The translations under genes were made by a program, and so were the position numbers. This document shows positions 1 through 7,261 of a DNA stretch of 42,664 nt, piece by piece. This stretch comes from Pseudomonadota bacterium (GTDB lineage: Bacteria > Pseudomonadota > Alphaproteobacteria > Caulobacterales > Caulobacteraceae). Positions within the stretch are counted from its first letter, which is position 1, and each line of letters starts with the position of its first letter. The stretch covers positions 1 through 42,664 of the forward strand of contig JAFECT010000014.1 of assembly GCA_018241995.1 (NCBI GenBank), given 5' to 3'. Below the pieces are notes generated by a model. That model was not told the origin of the DNA. It ran no database searches and was given only the letters and a program-made list of their open reading frames with translations.

Positions 1-14
1 GGGCCGTCCACATA

Positions 15-65
15 TGGGTCCTCGAAGCCTGGGGCGCTAGCGCGACCCACGCTTCAAGGATGACG
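15..65. repeat. Single copy of a dispersed intergenic repeat
   Basis: About 51 bases sharing both ends with the two arms of the inverted element at 35584-35746: it begins TGGGTCCTCGA and ends TTCAAGGATGACG. Its centre contains a small dyad around GGCGCTAGCGC. It sits just beyond the stop codon of the minus-strand gene that ends at 80, so it may also act in 3' end formation. It has no coding potential that I can see. Confidence 0.75.
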
Positions 66-79
66 GATGGGGGAGTAGG

Positions 80-1456
80 TCAGCGAGACGCTCTGTGGCG
101 CGCCTTCTTGGCAGGCGCTTTCTTGGCCGCCGCCCTCTTCACGGGGGCCTTGCGCGCCTTCGCCGAAGCCTTCCGAGCCGCGCGGTGATGCGCAACCGGG
201 GCCGCGTGGGCGGCGACCTTGGCGTGGACGCGGCCGTGGGGCTTGGGCGCCGGCTCGGGTCGTTCGGGCGTCAGGTCGTCCTCAGCCTTCAACTCGGGCT
301 TCGGCGCGCTCGCCGCCGGCGCCTGGCCGAGCGAGCCGCTCCAGGTCTGGGCTACGGCTTCGGAGACCTCCTGCATGAAGGCCATGCGCGCCGGGATGCC
401 GTGGGTGGTCTTGGCGATGAAGACGGCGACCGCGTAGCTGTGGCCGTCGGGCGCGGTGATCACGCCGACGTCGTTGTAGCCGACGGTGTAGTTGCGCAGA
501 TCCTGGCCGGTGCCGGTCTTGTGCGAGATCCGCCAACCTTCGGGCAGGCCGCCCTTCAGGCGCTTGGGACCGTTGCGGGTCTCCGACATGATCTCGAGCA
601 GGCGATCGGTGGAGGCCTTGGACAAGAGCTCGCCGCGCTTCAGGCGGCGCAGGCCCTCGGCCATGCCGATCGGCGTCGCGGCGTCGGGCGGATCGGCGAG
701 GTAGGCGGCCATGGCCTGGTCGCGCACGGCGCCGGGCAGGGCGGCGCGCACCTCGCGGAACAGGATCGAGCCGGCGTATTCCGGCTTCCACACCATGCCC
801 GCCATCTTGCTCTGCAGCACCCGCTCCTCGTAGCCGACGCGCACGTCCCTGAGGCCCTTCCGGCGGATCAGGGCGGTGATCGGACCCGGGCCGCCCATCA
901 CGCGGATCAGCATGTCGTTGGCGGCGTTGTCGCTGTCGGAGATGGCGCGCTGCAGCAGCTCGTCCAGACTGACCGAATAGCCGTTCGGCCCGACCTTGCG
1001 GGCAATGGGCTGGAAGAACACCGACAGGTCCTGTCGGGTCATGTTGAAGCGCTGGTCGAGCTTCAGCCTGCCGTGATCGACGGCGTCCAGCACCGCGATG
1101 GCGACCCAGAGCTTGGAGACGCTCTGCTGCGGGAAGCGTTCGTCGCCGGCCTCCGACACGATCCAGCTTTTGTCGACATCGGCCACGGCGATGCCGACCT
1201 TGCCGCCGAAGCGTTTGGCGATGTCTTCCAGTCGCACGCGAAGGGCTTCCGGCCCGGGAGCCAGGGGCTTGGGCGTGGGCATGGCCGCGACGGCCTGCGC
1301 CTGCGCGTGACGTGCGGCGGCGTGGGGCGTCTCAGGGCTCAGCAGGTTGGAGAGCGTGGGCGCGGCGCCCATCAGGAGCCACAGCGCGCCGACGGCGGCG
1401 AAGGCCTTCCAATCGGAACTGCGGGACGCGACGGGGGAGGGGAAACGCTCTGACAT
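80..1456 (-). CDS. Class A beta-lactamase-like secreted serine hydrolase with basic C-terminal tail
   Basis: 458 residues. A hydrophobic segment at about 16-40 suggests a signal peptide or N-terminal anchor. The penicillin-recognising serine hydrolase fold shows its motifs in order: S112-V-S-K115 (nucleophile and general base), S175-D-N177, Glu210/211 at the omega-loop spacing, and K313-T-G315. This is the class A set, so the protein probably acts in the periplasm on beta-lactams or peptidoglycan-like substrates. Between the omega loop and KTG there is roughly 40 residues more than in compact class A enzymes. The last ~60 residues are almost only Ala, Lys, Arg, His and Pro, like a histone H1 tail. 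I chose the ATG at 1456 because the upstream extension has no signal character. Beta-lactamase activity is inferred, not certain; a non-resistance serine hydrolase is the alternative. Confidence 0.85.
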   Translation of the reverse strand: MSERFPSPVASRSSDWKAFAAVGALWLLMGAAPTLSNLLSPETPHAAARHAQAQAVAAMPTPKPLAPGPEALRVRLEDIAKRFGGKVGIAVADVDKSWIVSEAGDERFPQQSVSKLWVAIAVLDAVDHGRLKLDQRFNMTRQDLSVFFQPIARKVGPNGYSVSLDELLQRAISDSDNAANDMLIRVMGGPGPITALIRRKGLRDVRVGYEERVLQSKMAGMVWKPEYAGSILFREVRAALPGAVRDQAMAAYLADPPDAATPIGMAEGLRRLKRGELLSKASTDRLLEIMSETRNGPKRLKGGLPEGWRISHKTGTGQDLRNYTVGYNDVGVITAPDGHSYAVAVFIAKTTHGIPARMAFMQEVSEAVAQTWSGSLGQAPAASAPKPELKAEDDLTPERPEPAPKPHGRVHAKVAAHAAPVAHHRAARKASAKARKAPVKRAAAKKAPAKKARHRASR

Positions 1457-1678
1457 GCACCTGTGAACGCAAAGGGCGCGGACTCGGGCGCCGGAACGGG
1501 GGTGGCCTAGCACGCGTCGGCCGGTCGGATCGAGCCCGGTTTAACGGCGTCCTTCCGGCCCGAATTGTGGCCAAGCCCGTGACCGCGCCAACCGGTCGCG
1601 GCGCCGATGGTGTGAGCCGCCTCACAAGCTGAGCGCCCGGACGCCTGCACCCTCATCCGCGCAATGCAGGAGGAGGCC

Positions 1679-2788
1679 ATGCGCTCTCGATACGGGTTGA
1701 TAGGGATAGTGTTCGCGTTTTCACTGGGGCTGCTGGCGACGCCGTCGCTGGCCATGGATGGGATCGGCCATGGGCCTCCGGGCGGCGGAGGCGCCTCCGG
1801 CGGAACACCGCCCACGGGCCTGGCCCAGGTCTACGCCTCGATCCGCAGCGCCCTGCTCGACGACAGTCGGGTGGTGCGCGACGCGATCCTGGGCCGGGCG
1901 CACGAGCCGGGGCAGGGCGGCTGGATCGCGGGCCACAGCGGTGCGGACCGAGTGGACGGCGCGCCCGCCGCGAGCCTGAACTCGCGCGGCTCGACCGGCA
2001 TCGGCGGCTTCGATCTGCAGAGCGGCGCCTGGCGTGTGGGCATCGCGGCCGGCGGGGGCGAGACGACCTATCGCGCCCCGGCGGCCACTGCGTCCGCGAA
2101 CGTGGACAGCTGGCACGCCGGCGCCTGGATCGGCGGCGAGGTCGGCGGGTTCAGGCTGACCGGCGGGGGCGCCTACAGCCATCATGACGTGACGGGCCGG
2201 CGCAGCGACAGCGGCGGGGCCTACAGCTCGGCCTTTTCGGTTCAAACCACCCAGGCGTTCGGCGAGGCGGCCTATCCGCTGAAGGCGGGGCCGGTCAGCG
2301 TCGAGCCCTACGCTCGTGGCGCATGGGTCGGCCTGCGCGCCCAGGGCTTCTCGGAAGGCGGTACGGGCGCGACGCCGGTGATCGTCGACGGGGCGAGCCA
2401 AGGTGTCGGCTACGGGGACCTCGGCTTGCGGTTCGGCGGAGCCTGGGGCGGTGTGCGGCCCTATGCGGACGTGTCCTGGCGGCGCAGCTGGGGGGATCTG
2501 GCGCCGGTCGCGACGGGCTCGGCGCCGCTGGTCGGCGGCGGCAGCGGCGGCGTGCCCGTCAGCTTCGGCGACCATGCCGAGGGGGTAGGCGGCACGGCGC
2601 CGTTACCGGCCGGGTCCGGCGCCATCGCGGACCTGGGCCTGCCGGTCGCGCGCGACAGCGGGACGGTGAAGGCGGGCTTGCAGGCGCCGTTCGGCCGCGC
2701 CGGACTGCTCAGCCTGAGCTACGACGGCGTGTTCGGCAGGGGCGTGAACGACCAGGGCGTGTCGCTGCGCCTGTCGATGCGGTTCTGA
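1679..2788 (+). CDS. Autotransporter-type outer-membrane beta-barrel protein
   Basis: 369 residues from the ATG at 1679, chosen over the ATG at 1664 because an AGGAGG Shine-Dalgarno lies between them at the right spacing. Residues ~1-25 form a signal peptide ending SLA. After a short Gly-rich linker the protein reads like an autotransporter beta-domain: alternating Gly/aromatic strands, motifs such as GWIAGHSG, GIAAGGG and AGAWIGGE, and a final Arg-Phe typical of outer-membrane barrels recognised by the BAM complex. There is no large passenger domain, so it is an orphan barrel. It runs into the TraX-like gene after 10 bases. Cargo and function are unknown. Confidence 0.75.
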   Translation: MRSRYGLIGIVFAFSLGLLATPSLAMDGIGHGPPGGGGASGGTPPTGLAQVYASIRSALLDDSRVVRDAILGRAHEPGQGGWIAGHSGADRVDGAPAASLNSRGSTGIGGFDLQSGAWRVGIAAGGGETTYRAPAATASANVDSWHAGAWIGGEVGGFRLTGGGAYSHHDVTGRRSDSGGAYSSAFSVQTTQAFGEAAYPLKAGPVSVEPYARGAWVGLRAQGFSEGGTGATPVIVDGASQGVGYGDLGLRFGGAWGGVRPYADVSWRRSWGDLAPVATGSAPLVGGGSGGVPVSFGDHAEGVGGTAPLPAGSGAIADLGLPVARDSGTVKAGLQAPFGRAGLLSLSYDGVFGRGVNDQGVSLRLSMRF

Positions 2789-2798
2789 GGAGGCGGCG

Positions 2799-3521
2799 GT
2801 GGCGCAGGCGGCGAGCATGACCCAGCCCGAACCCGATCCGTCGGCGGCGATCCGCGCCAACGACGGGCTGGAGGGCGCCAAGCTCGCCGCCATCGTGCTG
2901 ATGGTCGTGAACCACGTTGGCCTGGCCCTGCCGGAACCCTGGCCGACCAGCGGCCATCTGTGCGGCCGGCCTTGTTTGGCCCTGTTCGCCTTCGTCCTGG
3001 GCGCCCGTCTGGCTTCGCGGCCGGCCGGGCGTTCCGGCCGGGCGGCGGTGAGGCTGCTGCTCTGGGGTGCTGTGGCTCAGGTTCCCTATCTGCTGCTGGT
3101 CGGTGGGGTGGCGCTGAGGCTCGACGTGCTGTTCACCCTGGCGCTGGGCGCGGGCGGGGTGTGGCTGATGCAGACCGGCCGGGCCTGGGCGCTGATCCCG
3201 CTCGGCGCCGTGGCGGCCCTGGCCAACCCCTGGCTCGACGGGGGAGGGTTGGGCGCGGCGGCGGTGGTCGCATCCGCGGCCCTGCTTCAGCGGGACAGGC
3301 CGGTCATGGGCGTGTTGGCCGCGGCGGCCTGTGTCGCAGCCTCCAACCTGATCGCCGCGCCGGACCGGCTCCTGGCCGCCGCGGCGGTCTTCGCGGGCCC
3401 CGCGATCTGGCTGGCGGCGCGGCGTCTGCCTCCTCCGCCTCGCCTGCCGGGCTGGGCCTTCTACGCCTTCTATCCGGCTCACCTGGCCGTGATCTGGCTG
3501 GTGTTCGGGCCGCTCGGCTGA
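2799..3521 (+). CDS. TraX-like integral membrane protein
   Basis: 240 residues with a GTG start at 2799, preceded by TGAGGAGG six bases upstream; an in-frame ATG at 2817 is the alternative. About seven to eight hydrophobic segments follow. The first carries the TraX-type opening (LEGAKLAAIVLMVVNHVG), a later one the LFAFVLGARLA stretch, and the last contains YAFYPAHLAVIWL, the closing signature of the TraX family. TraX acetylates F-pilin in conjugative plasmids; chromosomal homologues are generally uncharacterised membrane acyltransferase-like proteins. No conjugation genes are nearby, so a pilus role is unlikely here. Probably co-transcribed with the barrel gene upstream. Confidence 0.75.
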   Translation: MAQAASMTQPEPDPSAAIRANDGLEGAKLAAIVLMVVNHVGLALPEPWPTSGHLCGRPCLALFAFVLGARLASRPAGRSGRAAVRLLLWGAVAQVPYLLLVGGVALRLDVLFTLALGAGGVWLMQTGRAWALIPLGAVAALANPWLDGGGLGAAAVVASAALLQRDRPVMGVLAAAACVAASNLIAAPDRLLAAAAVFAGPAIWLAARRLPPPPRLPGWAFYAFYPAHLAVIWLVFGPLG

Positions 3522-3604
3522 CGCAGCGGAAGGTTCGTGCTGGACAGCCCTGGCGATCCGAACAAAAGTCGCCGAGTTCCCCGCATCCTTCGAAGGCTCA
3601 TCGC

Positions 3605-5542
3605 GTGAAATCGCTTCTTGCCGCCGTCTCGTTCCTGGCGCTCAGCGCCGGCGCCTCACTCGCCCAGACGGCCGACGGCCAGGCGCTGCCGCAGCCCTAT
3701 CCGATGCCCGCGGCCACGCCCGAACCTCAGGACAAGCCCTATCCCGGCCTGATCCGCCTGTCGGTGGACGCCACCGACCTGGATCACCGGATGTACAGCG
3801 TGCACGAGTCCATTCCCGTGCAGGCCTCCGGTCCGATGACCCTGCTCTATCCGCGCTGGCGGCCGGGCAACCACGGCCCGTCGAACCCTCTGGCGGAACT
3901 CGGCGGGTTGATCATCCGCGCCAACGGCCAGCGGGTGGAGTGGGTGCGCGACACGGTCGACGTCAACGCTTTCCACATCGACGTGCCGGCCGGCGCCAAG
4001 ACGCTGGAGCTGGACTTCCAGTGGCTGACCCCGGTGCAGTCGAGCGTCGGGCGCATCGACATGACCGGCGAGATCGTCGACGTGCAGTGGAATGCGCTGG
4101 CCCTTTACCCGGCCGGCTATTTCGCGCGCGACATCCAGGTGGAGCCCAGCCTGCGCCTGCCGGAAGGCTGGTCCTACGGCTCGGCCCTGCGCGCCGCGCA
4201 TAGCGACGGCGCGGTGGTGACGTTCCAGACCGTGGACTTCGACACCCTGGTCGACTCGCCGCTCTACGGCGGCAAGTACATGCGCAAGATCGACCTCGAT
4301 CCCGGCGCGGCCGTGCCGGTGACCCTGAACCTGGTGGCCGACAAGCCGGAGTCGCTGGAGGCCACGCCCGAGCAGATCGCCATCCACCGCCACCTGGTGC
4401 AGCAGGCCTACAAGCTCTACGGCTCGCACCACTACGACCACTACGACTTCCTGCTGGCGCTGAGCGACCGGCTGGGCGGGATCGGGCTGGAGCACAATCG
4501 TTCGAGCGAGAACGCCGCCGCGCCGGGCTATTTCACCGACTGGAAGGGGACCTTCACCGGCCGCGACCTGCTGGCCCACGAATACACCCACTCCTGGGAC
4601 GGCAAGTTCCGCCGGCCCGCAGATTTGTGGACGCCGAACTTCAACGTTCCGATGCGCGACAGCCTGCTCTGGGTCTACGAGGGCCAAACCCAGTACTGGG
4701 GCTATGTGCTGGCGGCGCGGTCGGGCCTCTGGACCAAGCAGCAGGCGCTGGACGCCATCGCCCAGACGGCCGCGACCTACGACAACCGCATCGGCCGCGT
4801 GTGGCGCGCGATGCAGGACACCACCAACGACCCGATCATCGCCAGCCGCCGGCCGCAGTCCTGGCGCTCGTGGCAGCGCAGTGAGGACTACTATTCCGAA
4901 GGCCAGCTGATCTGGCTCGACGCCGACACCCTGATCCGCGAGGAGTCGAAGGGGAAGAAGTCACTGGACGACTTCGCCCGGACCTTCTTCGGCGTGCATG
5001 ACGGGGCCTGGACGCCGGCGCCCTACACCTTCGACGATGTGGTCAAGGCGCTGAACGCGGTGTGGCCGCACGACTGGGCGACCTTCCTGCGCACGCGGCT
5101 GGACGGGCACGGTCCGGGCGCGCCGCTCGATGGGCTGAAGCGCGGCGGCTATCGCCTAGTCTACACCGACACGCCTACCGAATTCTGGAAGTCCAACGAG
5201 ACGCGCCGGCACACGCTCGACCTGACCTATTCGCTGGGCATGGCGCTGAACCGCGAGGGCGTGACCACCGAGGTGCAGTGGGACGGCCCCGCCTTCAAGG
5301 CCGGCCTGACCACCGGCGCGCAGATCATGGCGGTCAACGGCGTGACCTACGACATGGATGGGCTGAAGGCGGCGATCAAGGCGGCCAAGGGCACGAATGA
5401 GCCGATCGAGCTGATCGTGAAGAACGGCGACCGGTTCAAGGTGGTGCGCGTCGAATGGCGCGAAGGCCTGCGCTATCCGCACCTGGAGCGTGAGGGTTCA
5501 GGCGCCGCCAGGCTCGACGACATCCTGACGCCGCGGAAGTAG
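3605..5542 (+). CDS. M61 family (glycyl aminopeptidase-type) metallopeptidase
   Basis: 645 residues from a GTG at 3605, chosen because it begins a clean signal peptide (KSLLAAVSFLALSAGASLAQ) whereas the longer upstream frame overlaps the TraX-like gene in another register. The M61 N-terminal beta domain covers about 40-230. The catalytic domain carries H325-E-Y-T-H329, with E359 in VYEGQTQYWG as probable third zinc ligand. A PDZ domain follows at about 540-620. The length and domain order match secreted or periplasmic M61 enzymes, which prefer N-terminal Gly or Ala. It converges on the EAL-like gene with only six bases between stops. Confidence 0.9.
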   Translation: MKSLLAAVSFLALSAGASLAQTADGQALPQPYPMPAATPEPQDKPYPGLIRLSVDATDLDHRMYSVHESIPVQASGPMTLLYPRWRPGNHGPSNPLAELGGLIIRANGQRVEWVRDTVDVNAFHIDVPAGAKTLELDFQWLTPVQSSVGRIDMTGEIVDVQWNALALYPAGYFARDIQVEPSLRLPEGWSYGSALRAAHSDGAVVTFQTVDFDTLVDSPLYGGKYMRKIDLDPGAAVPVTLNLVADKPESLEATPEQIAIHRHLVQQAYKLYGSHHYDHYDFLLALSDRLGGIGLEHNRSSENAAAPGYFTDWKGTFTGRDLLAHEYTHSWDGKFRRPADLWTPNFNVPMRDSLLWVYEGQTQYWGYVLAARSGLWTKQQALDAIAQTAATYDNRIGRVWRAMQDTTNDPIIASRRPQSWRSWQRSEDYYSEGQLIWLDADTLIREESKGKKSLDDFARTFFGVHDGAWTPAPYTFDDVVKALNAVWPHDWATFLRTRLDGHGPGAPLDGLKRGGYRLVYTDTPTEFWKSNETRRHTLDLTYSLGMALNREGVTTEVQWDGPAFKAGLTTGAQIMAVNGVTYDMDGLKAAIKAAKGTNEPIELIVKNGDRFKVVRVEWREGLRYPHLEREGSGAARLDDILTPRK

Positions 5543-5548
5543 CGCCGC

Positions 5549-6334
5549 TCAGCTTGCCGCGCGCAGGGCTGGCGCGGTCAGGTTCTCCAGCGCGCCCTCG
5601 GCGACGGCGGCGCCGCAGACGTGGCTGAACCCGGCCTCGGCCGCGACGGCGGCGGTCTCGGCGTCGCCGACGGACTCCGCGATCACCGCCGGGGCCAGGT
5701 GTCGTGCGGTGCGGGCGAAGCGGCGCAGGTCATGGATCAGCGCGGCGCGGCCGCGGAAGGCCTCTTCCGCCAGATCCAGCGAGACGGCGCGCACGCCCAC
5801 GCCTGACCAGTGGTCGATGTCGGCGACGGCCCGCGGCGCGCAGGCGATGACGCCGCGGCAATAGGGCCTGAGCGCCGCGACCGCCTCACCGATGCGCGAG
5901 TTAGGCGTGCCCTCGTGCAGGCCCTCCAGGCAGAAGGCGATGGCGGCGCGCACGGCCGGCGGCGTCTCGTTGAGGCGTGCGATCAGGGCGCGGCTGCCCG
6001 AGCCGGAGCCGATGGTGGGCAGGCGCACGGGCACATGCAGGGCGAAGCGCGCGCGGTCGTCGGGCGTATGCAGCATGGCGACGGCGCGGTTCAGCACCTC
6101 GAGGTCGAGCGCGCTCAGGTCGGCGATCATGGCGTCGTCGAGCTCGGCCGGGGCGCTGAAGCCGTCGACGTGCTCGAACACCAGCGGGCGCAGGCGATGG
6201 GCCACCACCGCGCCCTTGCGCAGGCTGAAGATCGGGTCGCTCAGCAGCACCAGCCGATAGGCGCGCCCGGCGACGCTGACCGCGCCGTCCGACATCGCCT
6301 CGGGCCGCCCCTGGGGATCGCCGTTCGCGTCCAT
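5549..6334 (-). CDS. Degenerate EAL-domain protein
   Basis: 261 residues; the ATG at 6334 is supported by TGGAGGAG just upstream. The sequence follows the EAL (c-di-GMP phosphodiesterase) fold in outline: an opening like PIFSLRKGAVVAHRLRPLVF where active enzymes read '...VGFEALLR', a helix NRAVAML, and a late AESVGDAETAAVAAEAGF that parallels the AEGVET region. The metal- and substrate-binding Glu of the EAL motif is replaced (AHRL), so catalysis is unlikely. It may serve as a c-di-GMP sensor or protein-interaction module; this is inference. Cytoplasmic, no signal or membrane segment, transcribed alone. Confidence 0.7.
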   Translation of the reverse strand: MDANGDPQGRPEAMSDGAVSVAGRAYRLVLLSDPIFSLRKGAVVAHRLRPLVFEHVDGFSAPAELDDAMIADLSALDLEVLNRAVAMLHTPDDRARFALHVPVRLPTIGSGSGSRALIARLNETPPAVRAAIAFCLEGLHEGTPNSRIGEAVAALRPYCRGVIACAPRAVADIDHWSGVGVRAVSLDLAEEAFRGRAALIHDLRRFARTARHLAPAVIAESVGDAETAAVAAEAGFSHVCGAAVAEGALENLTAPALRAAS

Positions 6335-6397
6335 GGCTCCTCCACGCGCGAGGGATAGCGCGGCGAGGAAAACCCCAGGTTAAGCGGCGGCCCTGAA

Positions 6398-7261
6398 TCA
6401 GGCCTTGGGCGCCGGATTCTTCTGCATGGCCCCGGTCATGGGGATGAAGAACACGCCCACGTCGCGGCGCGAGTGGACCTTTCCGGCGGCGTCCTTGGTG
6501 TAGATGTAGAGCACCTGGCCGCGCTTGAACGGCTGGCCGATGGGGATGATCAGGCGGCCGCCGGGCTTCAGCTGCTTGAACAGGGCCGGGGGCACGTACT
6601 GGGCCACGCAGGTGACCATGATGATGTCGAACCCGCCCGGGACCTCGGGCCAGCCATAGTAGCCGTCGCCGACGCGGGTGGTGATGTTGGAGTAGCCGAG
6701 CGGGGCGAAGATCTTACCGACGGCGCGGCCGAGCGGCTCGATGATCTCGATCGAATAGCTGTGCTTGACGATGCGCGACAAGAGCGAGCTCTGGAAGCCC
6801 GAGCCGGTGCCGATCTCCAGGGTCACGTCGTTGGGGCCGGGCTTGGCGGCCTGGGTCATGTAGGCCTGGCCCAGATAGTCCGACAGGGCCGAGCCGTAGC
6901 CGAGCGCCCAGGGCTTCGGGCTGTCCTCATAGGCGTTGTAGGGCTGGGCGGCCCGTTCGGCGTAGTTGTAGTGGTAGTACTCGCGCGGGATCGCCTGGAA
7001 GGCGGCCATCACCCGCGGGTCGGCGGCGCCGAAGCGCTGGGTCAGGTAGTTGCGGATGCGGTTCATGGCGGCGGGCTTGCGCGCCTGGATCGCGTCGAAC
7101 TGGGCAGGGGTGATCTTCACTGGCCGGCCCGAGGCGCGCATGGCCTCAACGTAGGCGGCGTGGTTCCAGACCCTGGCGGGCGCCGCGAGCGCCGGGCCGA
7201 GGGCGGAGAAGGCCGCGGCGGAGCCGATCAGGCCGCGGCGGGAAATGCGTTCAATAGTCAT
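6398..7261 (-). CDS. Exported PCMT-like (protein-L-isoaspartate O-methyltransferase family) methyltransferase
   Basis: 287 residues from the ATG at 7261. The N-terminus has Arg8-Arg9 before a hydrophobic stretch ending ALAA, a Tat- or Sec-type signal. The SAM-binding motif LEIGTGSGF lies at about 149-157, followed by motifs of the PCMT family (SIEIIEPLG, PGGFDIIMVTC, LKPGGRLIIPIGQ). The family repairs isoaspartyl residues with SAM and is usually cytoplasmic; a signal peptide here is unusual because SAM is not expected in the periplasm. The start overlaps the end of the preceding membrane protein gene by 11 bases, indicating translational coupling. An uncleaved signal used as an anchor is another possibility. 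Confidence 0.8.
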   Translation of the reverse strand: MTIERISRRGLIGSAAAFSALGPALAAPARVWNHAAYVEAMRASGRPVKITPAQFDAIQARKPAAMNRIRNYLTQRFGAADPRVMAAFQAIPREYYHYNYAERAAQPYNAYEDSPKPWALGYGSALSDYLGQAYMTQAAKPGPNDVTLEIGTGSGFQSSLLSRIVKHSYSIEIIEPLGRAVGKIFAPLGYSNITTRVGDGYYGWPEVPGGFDIIMVTCVAQYVPPALFKQLKPGGRLIIPIGQPFKRGQVLYIYTKDAAGKVHSRRDVGVFFIPMTGAMQKNPAPKA

